DNA of 64,000 nucleotides from Tuwongella immobilis (lineage in GTDB: Bacteria > Planctomycetota > Planctomycetia > Gemmatales > Gemmataceae): the NCBI RefSeq assembly GCF_901538355.1, contig NZ_LR593887.1, positions 2,828,920 through 2,892,919 of the forward strand, written 5' to 3'. A model generated the notes under the pieces. It was not told the DNA's origin and did not search any database. It saw only the letters and a list, made by a program, of their open reading frames with translations. The translations under genes and the position numbers were made by a program. Positions 9,227-17,980 of the stretch are shown in pieces; position 1 is the first letter of the stretch, and each line of letters starts with the position of its first letter.

Positions 9227-10258
9227 TTATGCCTGCCAATCGACAATGACACCCAGATAGTTGTCTTTGTCTTTGAGAAGTCCTTCATATGCGGACTGAA
9301 TCGCGGCGGGCTGAATGACATGTGTCACCAATCCATCCAGATTCAGACGACCGCTCGCCAGTACACCCAGCAGCCACTTCTGGGCTTTGTTGATGTCCCA
9401 GGCACCGTTCAGCCGCGTATGGGCCGGCTCGAACAGCATGTTGCCATGGGCTCCACTCACTTCGATGTAGCGGCGATGCAAATCGTCGTAAAAATTCACT
9501 TCTCGGGCACGACCGCGAGGCGAGCCGACAACAATCACCTGGCCGGCATCGCAGGCCAGTCGCATGGCGGTCGGGATGGCGTCGGGGATTCCGGTGGCAT
9601 CGACGATGATTTCCGCGCCGCGGGTGCCGAGCAATTCGGTGAGCTTGGCCAGTGGATCGCTGACGCTGGGGTCGATGGTATGGTGAGCGCCACCGGCAGT
9701 CACAGCTTGGCGACGCATCGGCACGCTATCGATGCCAATCACCGGATACGCTCCCGCTGCCACCAGACAGCGCGTGGCGAATTGGCCGATGATGCCCAAT
9801 CCCAGCACGGCGGCGGTTCGTCCGAGCGTCAGCCCCGCGCGGATCGATGCTCCCAGGCCATATCGGGCGATGCAGGCGAGCGCGGCTTTCTTGCCGTCTA
9901 AGCCTTCGGGCAATTTCCACAAGCGTCCGCGTTCGTGACCCATGGTCAGCAATTCTGCGGAGGCGTGATTGCCGGGATAACTCACCCGATCACCTGGTTG
10001 CCAACCCGTGATGTCTTTGCCGACCGCGACGATCCGACCGGCGGCGGAATATCCCGAGCGGAACGGAAACTTCCAATCCGGTAAATTCGGATCATGAAGC
10101 CATTGATGCGTACCGGTGTAGACCGCCAGTTCGGTGCCAGCGCTGATTGCGGTCGCTTCGGCTTCGACCAGAATCTGATTCGGTGCCGGGTCCGGCAACG
10201 TGACTTCGCGGATCTCGACTTCATACGGATTGACGACCGTGGCTTGACGAGCTTTCAT
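9227..10258 (-). CDS. MDR-family (zinc-type) alcohol dehydrogenase
   Basis: A 343-residue medium-chain dehydrogenase/reductase. It has a GroES-like N-terminal half and a Rossmann half with VLGLGIIGQFATRCL and an acidic residue ending the second strand (VIGIDS). The usual catalytic zinc motif with Cys is replaced by AISAGTEL, as in the BchC-like and related branch, so a classical zinc-alcohol chemistry is doubtful. A YPGNHASAELLTM segment and HGNM late in the chain are also typical of that branch. The ATG at 10258 starts MKARQATVV; the longer upstream open frame has no family similarity. It is transcribed with the TauE/SafE gene. Confidence 0.85.
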   Translation of the reverse strand: MKARQATVVNPYEVEIREVTLPDPAPNQILVEAEATAISAGTELAVYTGTHQWLHDPNLPDWKFPFRSGYSAAGRIVAVGKDITGWQPGDRVSYPGNHASAELLTMGHERGRLWKLPEGLDGKKAALACIARYGLGASIRAGLTLGRTAAVLGLGIIGQFATRCLVAAGAYPVIGIDSVPMRRQAVTAGGAHHTIDPSVSDPLAKLTELLGTRGAEIIVDATGIPDAIPTAMRLACDAGQVIVVGSPRGRAREVNFYDDLHRRYIEVSGAHGNMLFEPAHTRLNGAWDINKAQKWLLGVLASGRLNLDGLVTHVIQPAAIQSAYEGLLKDKDNYLGVIVDWQA

Positions 10259-10622
10259 ACGAATCTCAGGGCATGAGTGTTGGCGGCGAACAGCGTTACG
10301 TTCGAGTATAGCCGTCGGCCTGAAAGTTGGCAGATTGGCGGGAAAAATTCCTGACCGATCTGTCGGGATTCGCCGGGTTCTGCCGGGAACGCCGCGATTC
10401 GACCCTTGCTTGTGATTGGGCCAGGAAATTCTGCTGCGATCAAAAATAAGTTCGGCTTGACCGGTTGCAGCGGCAATGGGATGATTTCGCCGAATCTTCC
10501 ATCTTGCCGCGCACGGACGCAATCGGCATGACGATGGCTGACTCGCCTGTGGATGGGCGTGTCGCCGAATGCCCCGTCCGACCGTGCCGCGACTTGTGGC
10601 GAATCTCGGGAGGTCGGCGAGC
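10259..10622. other. Divergent intergenic region
   Basis: This 364-base gap separates the minus-strand dehydrogenase from the plus-strand FadJ-like gene and must hold both promoters. Open frames run across it in several phases but carry no recognisable domain or ribosome site. I see no convincing operator or hairpin. Confidence 0.4.
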
Positions 10623-12833
10623 ATGCTTTGGGAATCACACTCGATTGGCATCGAAACATGCGACCGTGTCGCCACCCTGTGGATGTCCGCTGACCCGAAT
10701 GGGACCACCGGATGGAATGATTCCCTTGCCCAAGATTGGGAAGCGGCCCTCGCCGAACTCGAAGCCCGACCGCATCTGGATGTGGTGATCCTTCGCACGC
10801 GCAACGGCGGACCGTGGGTTGCCACTGCGGATCCAGAATCACTGTTGGCACTTTCTACCGAACCCTTGATGCAGCAATGGGTTGCGCGTGGGCAAGCCAT
10901 TTGCGATCGTCTCGCCCGACTGCCGATGCGCACGTTGGCACTGCTCGAAGGCGGTTGCACGGGGCTGGGGCTAGAACTGGCGTTGGCGTGCGATTATCGC
11001 TTGGGCGTGACCGGGCCGGATGCCGGATTCGGATTCCCCGGCGTCTCCAGCCTGCAACTGCCGGTGTGGGGCGGATTGCCGCGATTGGCCCATTTCGTAG
11101 GGCTGAATCGAGCCTTGCAATTGGCCCAATCCGGCGAACGGATTTCCCCCCGCGATGCCGAGAAAATCGGCCTGATTCATGAAGTTGTCGCCGCGCGACG
11201 CGCCGCAATCCACCTGCGAACGGTATCCGACAGCCTGCAAGATCGCAAAGGGCGACTCCGACTCCAGTGGCGGACCTGGCAGAAATCGTGGGAAGATCGC
11301 ATGAGCTGGATGCGTCGCAAATCCTGCCAGAGCGCTCTCCGCTCGGGGCAGTCGACCCTGGCCAGCAGCGCGGCGATGCGGGCAGCGATTTGCGAGATTC
11401 TGCTGCGCTCCGCAGAAAGCCCCGTGGATGGACAAATTGCCGAACGCAATGCCTTTGCCAAATTGTTGCCGATGGCGGAATCGCAATCCGGGTTGCAATT
11501 GGCAGTCGCTGCGGAACAACCGCTCAAACCAGTGGCGGAACTCGTGAATCCGCTTCCGAATCTGCCCATGCAAGTCGGCGTGGTCGGCGGTGGCGAGCAT
11601 GGCTGCGAGATTGCCCTATGGCTGGCGTTTCAGGGCCGCGAAGTCATTCTGCATGAACTGACCGCCGAGGCGATCCAGGCGGCTGATCGTCGATTGCAAC
11701 GATCGTTGGAGCGACGAGTGCAATCCGGGTGGATGACCCCCTTGGAACTGACGCAAATTCGTCAGCGGATTCAGACGACGATTACCTGGAACGGCTTCGA
11801 TTCGCTCACATGGGTGATTGAAGCGGTGGATGAAGATACCGGCGTCAAGATGACGGTACTGCAAGAATTGGAAGAACGCTGCAAGCCGCGCACGATCCTG
11901 GCCTCCACGACTTCGACACTGAAATTGGAACCGATGCAATCCGAAATGCGCCGACCGGGGCGATTCATCGGGATTCACTGGCCGCGCTCGCCGCTGCAAG
12001 CGCCGGTGGCGGAATTGGTTGCGGCACCGCTCACGGATCGCGGGACGTTTGCGACGGTGCATCATTGGTTGCGCGGTCTGGGACAGCTTCCGGTGGCGGT
12101 GAGTGATTTGCCGGGGCGGATTGTGCAACGGCTGATGCTCGCCGGTTGGTCCGAAGCAGTGATTCTGGTCAGCGAAGGGCTGCCGATTGCGAAAGTCGAT
12201 GCCTTGCTGCGGGATTACGGCGTGACGATGGGGCCGTTGTCGCAATTGGATGAATTCGGGTTGGAACGCATCGCGCAGTTGGCCGAACAGATGCAACATG
12301 CTCGGGGCGATCGATTTGCGGCGGCGTTGGCGATGCGACCCCTGCGCGAATTGGGAATGCTCGGTCGCAGTAGCGGCGCAGGGTTCTTCGAGTACGAGAA
12401 CGGCACCCAGGGATTCTCCAACGATCTGGCGCAAATGGCCTTATGGCGCGATAACGAAGAAGATACGATTTCCGGCTACGTGTTCGATCCGGTGCAAGTG
12501 CTGCAAGATGCTCAGAAGCGGTTGCTGGCGCGGGTGGTCAACGAGGCCGCGCAATGCCTCAGCGAAGAACTGATTGCCTCGCCATTGACGTTGGATCTGG
12601 TCGTGGTGCGTGCGACGGGATGGGCCGCGCCACAAGGCGGACCGTTGCGGTTGGTCGATCAGCTGGGCGTCGGCGGATTCGTCGATCAACTGCACGACTT
12701 GGCCAAACGGTACGGCAGCCGATTCGAGCCTGCCTTGGAATTACAACGGCGAGCCGAAGCGAATGAATCGTTCTACGGGACGGAATCCACGGTGCCGACG
12801 GTGCCGACGATTCCGCTGCGACAAGCCGGTTGA
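10623..12833 (+). CDS. FadJ/FadB-like enoyl-CoA hydratase / 3-hydroxyacyl-CoA dehydrogenase fusion, hydratase site altered
   Basis: A 736-residue two-domain protein laid out like the fatty-acid oxidation alpha subunit. The crotonase-fold half holds GGCTGLGLELALACDYRLG. The position of the usual catalytic Glu (GLPEV in FadB) reads FPGV, with Gly140. The dehydrogenase half begins with a GGGEHG nucleotide-binding loop (about residues 316-330) and retains His and Glu in GIHWPRSP and APVAELV, followed by two C-terminal helical domains. The start is ATG 10623, preceded by GGGAGG; an earlier in-frame ATG lacks one. Inferred: the dehydrogenase half may work, while the hydratase half is probably inactive or altered. 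Confidence 0.82.
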   Translation: MLWESHSIGIETCDRVATLWMSADPNGTTGWNDSLAQDWEAALAELEARPHLDVVILRTRNGGPWVATADPESLLALSTEPLMQQWVARGQAICDRLARLPMRTLALLEGGCTGLGLELALACDYRLGVTGPDAGFGFPGVSSLQLPVWGGLPRLAHFVGLNRALQLAQSGERISPRDAEKIGLIHEVVAARRAAIHLRTVSDSLQDRKGRLRLQWRTWQKSWEDRMSWMRRKSCQSALRSGQSTLASSAAMRAAICEILLRSAESPVDGQIAERNAFAKLLPMAESQSGLQLAVAAEQPLKPVAELVNPLPNLPMQVGVVGGGEHGCEIALWLAFQGREVILHELTAEAIQAADRRLQRSLERRVQSGWMTPLELTQIRQRIQTTITWNGFDSLTWVIEAVDEDTGVKMTVLQELEERCKPRTILASTTSTLKLEPMQSEMRRPGRFIGIHWPRSPLQAPVAELVAAPLTDRGTFATVHHWLRGLGQLPVAVSDLPGRIVQRLMLAGWSEAVILVSEGLPIAKVDALLRDYGVTMGPLSQLDEFGLERIAQLAEQMQHARGDRFAAALAMRPLRELGMLGRSSGAGFFEYENGTQGFSNDLAQMALWRDNEEDTISGYVFDPVQVLQDAQKRLLARVVNEAAQCLSEELIASPLTLDLVVVRATGWAAPQGGPLRLVDQLGVGGFVDQLHDLAKRYGSRFEPALELQRRAEANESFYGTESTVPTVPTIPLRQAG

Positions 12834-12928
12834 GAGAAATCCGACCGTGGTTGGACTTCCGGCAACGGGGAGCATAAGACAGGAGAACTTGGTTCCTGTA
12901 TCTGATGCCCCCAGCCGGAGTCCCTTCG

Positions 12929-13390
12929 ATGAGTTTCGAAGCCAAATTCCTTAGCCTCAATCTCACGCTTCCGCCTGCGCCCAAAGCCATGGGCGTCTAC
13001 AAACCCTGTCTGATTCACGGCAATGATCTGTACATTTCCGGGCATGGTCCGCTCAAGCCGGATCGCACGCTCATCACCGGTCGCGTGGGGGCGGATTTGA
13101 CCCTGGAGCAAGGGTACGAAGCGGCCCGTCAAGTCGGGTTGGCGATTCTGGCGACCGTGCGTGCGAATTTGGGCACGTTGGACAAAGTGAAGCGGCTCGT
13201 CAAGACGCTGGGCATGGTAAACGCGACGCCGGATTTCGCCGAGCATCCCAAGGTCATCAACGGTTATTCCGAACTGATGCGCGAGATTTTCGGCGACGAT
13301 GCCGGCGTGGGCACCCGCAGCGCGGTGGGCATGGGATCGCTGCCGGGCAACATTGCCGTCGAGATCGAATGTATGTTTGAACTGGTCTGA
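12929..13390 (+). CDS. RidA/YjgF-family protein
   Basis: A 153-residue RidA-superfamily protein; canonical members hydrolyse reactive enamine/imine intermediates. Family features are LYISGHGPL, a Gly-rich GRVGADLTLEQGYEAAR segment, DKVKRLVKTLGMVN and the terminal TRSAVGMGSLPGNIAVEIEC. The Arg in TRSAVG corresponds to the carboxylate-binding Arg of the active site. This length matches the larger YjgF-like subgroup rather than the 125-residue canonical RidA. The start at ATG 12929 has CCGGAG 8 bases upstream. Confidence 0.88.
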   Translation: MSFEAKFLSLNLTLPPAPKAMGVYKPCLIHGNDLYISGHGPLKPDRTLITGRVGADLTLEQGYEAARQVGLAILATVRANLGTLDKVKRLVKTLGMVNATPDFAEHPKVINGYSELMREIFGDDAGVGTRSAVGMGSLPGNIAVEIECMFELV

Positions 13391-13409
13391 TGGGGCCGAG
13401 CTTGGGAAA

Positions 13410-13451
13410 ATCGGCGCAAGCGGGTGGGATTCTGCTTGCTTGCGTGCCGAT
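13410..13451. terminator. Hairpin after the RidA gene
   Basis: An imperfect inverted repeat, ATCGGCGCAAGC with GCTTGCGTGCCGAT (one bulged base), lies about 20 bases after the RidA stop. It could be a transcription terminator, but no T-run follows. Confidence 0.4.
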
Positions 13452-13546
13452 CAGCCACTAGAACCGGAGTCATTCCTGCATTGCGAGGCGTCGTCTCACG
13501 ATGCAATTTCGGTTGACGGTTCCTGTGAATGCTGAGAGGTTTCCGA

Positions 13547-14482
13547 ATGAGCGCACGACTCTCCATCGGCTCCTGGGCGTATATTTTCAATCAGGAAAGC
13601 CCGACGAACGACTTCCATGTGTTGTTGCACAAGTTGCACGACCTGGGCTACGAAGGCGTGGAACTGGGCGCGTTCGGCGTGCATCCAACTCCGGTTTCGC
13701 ACCCCACCAAGGCGTCTCGTGAAAAACTTCGCAAGGAAGTGGCCGATCACGGGATGGGCTTCTCGGGGATCGCGGTCGATCTGTGGAGCTTCAAAAAGCC
13801 TGGACCGTCGATTTTGGATGAAAATCCGGTTCCGTACATGTCGGCGTTCCTGGGCTTCGCTCAATTTGCCTCCGATCTGGGCATCAACATCATCCGCGTG
13901 GATAGCGTCGAATCGCCCGATTTCTTCTCGACCGAAGAAGGCAAGAAGATCGGCTACGAACAAGGCATCGATCGCATCATCAACGTCTGGGACAAGTGCA
14001 GCAAGATTTCCGCCGATTACGGCATGAAGCTGACCTGGGAATTTGAACCGGGCTTCCTGTTCAACAAGCCCTCGGAAGTGCTGCGAATTGTCGAAGGCGT
14101 CAAAGCCAAGGGCAATCCGAATTTCGGCGTGCTGTACGACACCTGCCATGCCCACATGGTGGCCGCCATTGGCGCGAATCAGCCCGGCGAAAAGGAACTG
14201 CTCGCTGGCGGGGCGTATGAATTCCTCGACAAGCTCAAGGGGAAGATTACCCACGTCCACCTCATCGATAGCGATGGCAGCCTGAACGAGCACAACACGA
14301 GCACGCACAACCCGTTCGGGACCGGCCACCTCGATTTCCATAAGCTGATCCCGGCGCTGAAAGATTGCGGCGTCGATCACAATTGGTGGACGATCGACCT
14401 GTGCTTCTGGCCGGACGCCTGGAACGTCACCGCGCAAAGCAAGACGTTCTTGGATGAATACCGGGCCAAGTACGCCTCGTAA
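13547..14482 (+). CDS. Sugar phosphate isomerase/epimerase (xylose isomerase-like TIM barrel)
   Basis: A 311-residue AP-endonuclease-2/xylose-isomerase-type TIM barrel. Metal-ligand positions typical of the family are visible: Glu in KLTWEFEPG, Asp and His in YDTCHAHM, His in THVHLID, and the late NWWTIDL strand. Such proteins isomerise or epimerise keto sugars or inositol derivatives. The next genes but one include a Gfo/Idh/MocA oxidoreductase, a frequent partner in polyol catabolism. ATG 13547 is chosen because GAGAGG precedes it and MSARLSIGSWAY is the usual N-terminus. Confidence 0.88.
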   Translation: MSARLSIGSWAYIFNQESPTNDFHVLLHKLHDLGYEGVELGAFGVHPTPVSHPTKASREKLRKEVADHGMGFSGIAVDLWSFKKPGPSILDENPVPYMSAFLGFAQFASDLGINIIRVDSVESPDFFSTEEGKKIGYEQGIDRIINVWDKCSKISADYGMKLTWEFEPGFLFNKPSEVLRIVEGVKAKGNPNFGVLYDTCHAHMVAAIGANQPGEKELLAGGAYEFLDKLKGKITHVHLIDSDGSLNEHNTSTHNPFGTGHLDFHKLIPALKDCGVDHNWWTIDLCFWPDAWNVTAQSKTFLDEYRAKYAS

Positions 14483-14516
14483 TCCGGGATCGTGGCCCAG
14501 AGTGGGAGAAGTTGCC

Positions 14517-15455
14517 ATGAATCGTCGTGGATTTCTGCTGGAATCGGCCGCCGTGGTGTCACTTGCCAGCACTGCGCCGATGCGACTCTGGGCCGCCGAT
14601 GAACCGAAATCGTCGGCTACCACCGACACCGCCTTGGCCGAGAAGCTCAAGCCGCTGATTGCCGCCCATCAGGGGACGGTCGCCATCGGCGTGCAGCATC
14701 TCGGCACCGGGGCTACCGTGTGGCACAACGCCGACGAAGTCATGCCCACCGCCAGCCTGATTAAGCTGCCAATCATGGTGGAAGTGTACCACCAGGTTGC
14801 TGAGAAGAAATTATCGCTCGATGATCGGATTCAACTCACCAAAGAGGATATGGTGCCCGGTAGCGGCATCCTGACGGCGAATTTCAGCGAAGGGACGCAA
14901 TTTCCGCTCCGCGATGCCGTCACGCTGATGATCGTCTTTTCCGATAACACGGCGACGAATCTGGTGCTGGACAAAATTGGCATCCCCAGCACGAATTTCC
15001 GCATGGCGAAATATGGCATGCCGAATACGCGGGTGAATGCCAAGGTCTTTCGCGGCAGCAAAACCTCCATCGATCCCGAACGAACCAAGCAATACGGCCT
15101 GGGATCGACGACGGCCCGCGAAATGATCACGCTGTTGCATTTGCTGCATCAAAAGAAGTTGGTCTCTGCGGCGGCATGCGATGCGATGTTGGCCACCCTG
15201 CGGCGATGTGATGATGATGAGAAATTCCCGCGATTCTTGCCAGCCTCGGTGAAAGTTGCCCACAAAACGGGTTCGGTAAGTGATGCTCGCACCGATGCGG
15301 GCATCTTGGAATTTCCGCAAGGACCGGTGGCCATTTGTGTGCTGACGGCCAAAAATCGCGATCAATCGTGGAAAGCCGACAACGCGGGGAATCGCCTTTG
15401 TGCGGATGTCGCCAAGGTGGTTTACCAGCATTATTCCGCCGACGGCTCGAAGTGA
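14517..15455 (+). CDS. Class A beta-lactamase-like serine hydrolase, exported
   Basis: A 312-residue protein with a signal peptide (RRGFLLESAAVV..LWAADE, possibly twin-arginine). The penicillin-binding fold motifs are present: SxxK as SLIK (Ser80, Lys83), SDN at 142-144 and KTG at 250-252. The omega-loop Glu166 of class A enzymes is not obvious in the stretch before STTAREMITLL, so efficient deacylation of beta-lactams is uncertain. It could instead be a peptidase-like member. The start at 14517 follows GGGAGAAG. The gap to the isomerase upstream is 34 bases and to the oxidoreductase downstream 57, so the three may be co-transcribed. Confidence 0.85.
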   Translation: MNRRGFLLESAAVVSLASTAPMRLWAADEPKSSATTDTALAEKLKPLIAAHQGTVAIGVQHLGTGATVWHNADEVMPTASLIKLPIMVEVYHQVAEKKLSLDDRIQLTKEDMVPGSGILTANFSEGTQFPLRDAVTLMIVFSDNTATNLVLDKIGIPSTNFRMAKYGMPNTRVNAKVFRGSKTSIDPERTKQYGLGSTTAREMITLLHLLHQKKLVSAAACDAMLATLRRCDDDEKFPRFLPASVKVAHKTGSVSDARTDAGILEFPQGPVAICVLTAKNRDQSWKADNAGNRLCADVAKVVYQHYSADGSK

Positions 15456-15512
15456 CCCGTTCCCGGCGATTTGGACTCGAATGTGACCCTCTCCCGACTG
15501 AAAGGTTGATGT

Positions 15513-16664
15513 ATGGCCAAGCCATTGAATATCGCCCTAATTGGCACCGGCTTCATGGGCCGAACGCACTCGAACGCCTATCGCAAAGTGCGGAACTTCT
15601 TCAATGTGCCGTATGATCCGGTGCTCAAGGTCGTTTGCGCACGCGATGCGGCCAAGACGAAGGCATTTGCCGATACCTGGGGATACGAATCGACGGAATC
15701 CGACTGGCGGAAAGTGATCGAGCGCAAAGACGTCGATGTGATCGACATCTGCACGCCGAACAATCTGCATGCCGAAATCGCCATTGCCGCCGCTGAAGCC
15801 GGCAAGATGATCCTCTGCGAAAAGCCGCTGTCGATGGACGGGCCGCAAGGTCTGAAGATGGTCGAAGCGGTCGAAAAAGCCGGCGTGCCCAATATGGTGT
15901 GGTACAACTATCGCCGGGTGCCTGCCGTCACGCTCGCCAAGAAACTCATCGCCGAAGGCAAACTCGGCCGCATCTTCCATTATCGGGCCAAGTTCCTGCA
16001 AGACTGGACGATTAACCCCGAACTCCCGCAGGGTGGCAACGGCCTGTGGCGACTCGACGCCTCGGTCTCCGGCTCTGGCGTGACCGGCGATTTGTTGGCG
16101 CACTGCATCGATACCGCGATTTGGCTCAACGGCGACATGGACGAAGTTTGCGCCATGACCGAGACGTTCGTGAAAGAACGCAAGCACACCGAAACCGGCC
16201 AAGTGCAAAAGGTGTCGATCGACGATGCCTCCGCATTCCTGGCACGATTCGACAACGGTTCGCTGGCCACCTTCGAATCGACCCGTTATGCCCGTGGTCA
16301 CAAGGCGCTCTACACCTTCGAGATCAACGGCGAACATGCGTCGATCTTCTGGGATTTGCACGATCTTCATCGGCTGCAATACTTCGATTATCGAGACGCG
16401 AGCGAAACCCGCGGCTGGAAGTCGATCCACATTACCGATGGCGATCATCCCTACATGAGTCACTGGTGGGTGCCGGGCTTGCAAATCGGCTACGAACATA
16501 CGTTCGTGCATCAAGTGGCGGACTTCTTGGAAGCGGTCGGCAAGGGCGAGAAGGCGCAGCCGGACTTCCGCGAAGCCTATCGCACGCAGTTGATTTTGGA
16601 TGCGGTGCTCAAATCGGCGGCCGATCATAACTGGCAAAAAGTCGAGCATGTGAAGCCCGCGTAA
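15513..16664 (+). CDS. Gfo/Idh/MocA-family oxidoreductase
   Basis: A 383-residue NAD(P)-dependent sugar or polyol dehydrogenase. The N-terminal Rossmann motif is [23 protein letters not shown] and CEKPLSMDG follow, the latter carrying the conserved Glu-Lys-Pro. The C-terminal alpha/beta domain has [17 protein letters not shown], with the family Asp/His in place of a catalytic pair. No signal peptide is seen, so it is cytoplasmic, unlike many exported planctomycete paralogues. The substrate is unknown; the nearby isomerase/epimerase suggests a shared sugar-modification route. Confidence 0.9.
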   Translation: MAKPLNIALIGTGFMGRTHSNAYRKVRNFFNVPYDPVLKVVCARDAAKTKAFADTWGYESTESDWRKVIERKDVDVIDICTPNNLHAEIAIAAAEAGKMILCEKPLSMDGPQGLKMVEAVEKAGVPNMVWYNYRRVPAVTLAKKLIAEGKLGRIFHYRAKFLQDWTINPELPQGGNGLWRLDASVSGSGVTGDLLAHCIDTAIWLNGDMDEVCAMTETFVKERKHTETGQVQKVSIDDASAFLARFDNGSLATFESTRYARGHKALYTFEINGEHASIFWDLHDLHRLQYFDYRDASETRGWKSIHITDGDHPYMSHWWVPGLQIGYEHTFVHQVADFLEAVGKGEKAQPDFREAYRTQLILDAVLKSAADHNWQKVEHVKPA

Positions 16665-16690
16665 GCGGAGTTTGCCAAGTCGAACTAGAC

Positions 16691-16747
16691 AGCCATCCGG
16701 GAAGCGCACTACACTGGTGCCGCTCTCTCGGGTGGCTGCTTCGATTC
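16691..16747. terminator. Hairpin before the glycosyltransferases
   Basis: AGCCATCCGGGA pairs with TCTCGGGTGGCT over 12 base pairs including two G-U wobbles, 27 bases after the oxidoreductase stop. It is probably a terminator separating that gene from the glycosyltransferase pair. No T-run follows. Confidence 0.5.
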
Positions 16748-16792
16748 TCGGCACGGCGGCCGAGACCCCTGTACCAGCAAGGATGCCGCATC

Positions 16793-17980
16793 ATGCGTGT
16801 TGCTCATTTGACCGCATCGACCTTCTTCGGCGGGCCAGAGCGTCAAATGCTCGGTTTGGCTCGCTCACTGCCTCCATCGGTGGAGACGGTCTTTTTCTCA
16901 TTCGCCGAGAACGGTTGGAGTCAGGCGTTTCTCGTGGAAGTCCGGCAAGCGGGCTTTCGGGGAATCATGCTCGAAGCGGATACCCCGCGATGGGGGGCCG
17001 CCATTCGAGAACTCACGGCCCGCATCCAAGCCGAAAAGATCGAAGTCCTGCTCTGTCATGGATATAAGGCGAATCTGCTCGGTCGCGTGGCAGCGCGTCG
17101 GGCGGGAATTCCGGTCGTGGCCGTCTCCCGTGGTTGGACCGGCGAGAATGCGCGGGTCAAACTGTATGAATTTGCCGATCGTCAGCATTTGCGATTGATG
17201 GATCATGTGGTGGCGGTGTCACTTGGCCAGGCTCGCAAAGTGCGAAAAGCGGGTGTGCCGAAGAATCGGATTTCGATTATTCGCAATTCTGCGCGATTCT
17301 CGGACTTGCAAACCGTCGATCCGCAAGCCCGCGAACGCCTGGCGCAATCGTTCCCCGGCCCCGTGCGACCGACGCGATTCCTGGTCAGCGCCGGGCGACT
17401 TTCCCCCGAAAAAGGCTACGGCGTCCTTCTGGAAGCGGCCCCGGAATTGTGCCGCCGATTCCCGAATATCGGATTTGTTCATTTTGGCGATGGCCCGCTG
17501 CGCGACGGCATGCAACAGCGCATTCGCACGCTGGGGCTGAGCGATCGATTCGTTCTCGCTGGGCTGGTGAAGAGTTTGGATTGGGTCTGGTCTGCGGCGG
17601 AAATGATGGTGCTGCCGTCGTTTACGGAAGGTCTGCCGAATGTGGCGCTGGAAGCGTCGGCAGGCGGGGCGGCGATTGTCGCCACGGCCGTGGGCGGAAC
17701 TCCCGAAGTGGTCGCGCACGGCGAATCCGGATTGCTGGTGCCACCGGGCGAACCCGATGCCTTGATCGATGCCATTGCCACGCTGTTGAGCGATGAATCG
17801 ATGCGTCGCCAATTCGGGGCCGCCGGTCGCGATCGCGTTCAACGCCTGTTCTCATTCCAATCGCAAGCCGATAGTTATGTGCAATTGTTCCAGTCGCTGG
17901 TTCGCAAATCGGCGCGGGCGGCATCGACCCAGTCATCCAGCGTCCGTTTTTCAAACGAACAGGGAGGCGTCGCATGCTAA
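16793..17980 (+). CDS. Glycosyltransferase family 4-type (GT-B)
   Basis: A 395-residue GT-B glycosyltransferase. The N-terminal acceptor half starts MRVAHLTASTFFGGPERQM. The donor half has FLVSAGRLSPEKGYGVLLEAA, HFGDGPLRD and the E-x7-E region FTEGLPNVALEAS followed by GGTPEVV, as in family 4. It probably adds a sugar to a polysaccharide or lipid carrier. Its last 7 bases overlap the start of the next glycosyltransferase (ATGCTAA), which implies translational coupling. Confidence 0.9.
   Translation: MRVAHLTASTFFGGPERQMLGLARSLPPSVETVFFSFAENGWSQAFLVEVRQAGFRGIMLEADTPRWGAAIRELTARIQAEKIEVLLCHGYKANLLGRVAARRAGIPVVAVSRGWTGENARVKLYEFADRQHLRLMDHVVAVSLGQARKVRKAGVPKNRISIIRNSARFSDLQTVDPQARERLAQSFPGPVRPTRFLVSAGRLSPEKGYGVLLEAAPELCRRFPNIGFVHFGDGPLRDGMQQRIRTLGLSDRFVLAGLVKSLDWVWSAAEMMVLPSFTEGLPNVALEASAGGAAIVATAVGGTPEVVAHGESGLLVPPGEPDALIDAIATLLSDESMRRQFGAAGRDRVQRLFSFQSQADSYVQLFQSLVRKSARAASTQSSSVRFSNEQGGVAC

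Noticed and set aside
10259-10960. N-terminal extension of the MDR dehydrogenase (upstream in-frame sequence to 10960)
   Set aside because: It overlaps the divergent gene and has no similarity to the family; the ATG at 10258 starts typical sequence.
13496-14650. 384-residue open frame antisense to the sugar isomerase/epimerase gene
   Set aside because: The plus strand encodes a clear TIM-barrel enzyme with a ribosome site; the antisense product has no recognisable motif.
15537-16754. 405-residue open frame antisense to the Gfo/Idh/MocA gene
   Set aside because: Shadow of a well-supported gene; it runs past that gene's start and end with no family features.
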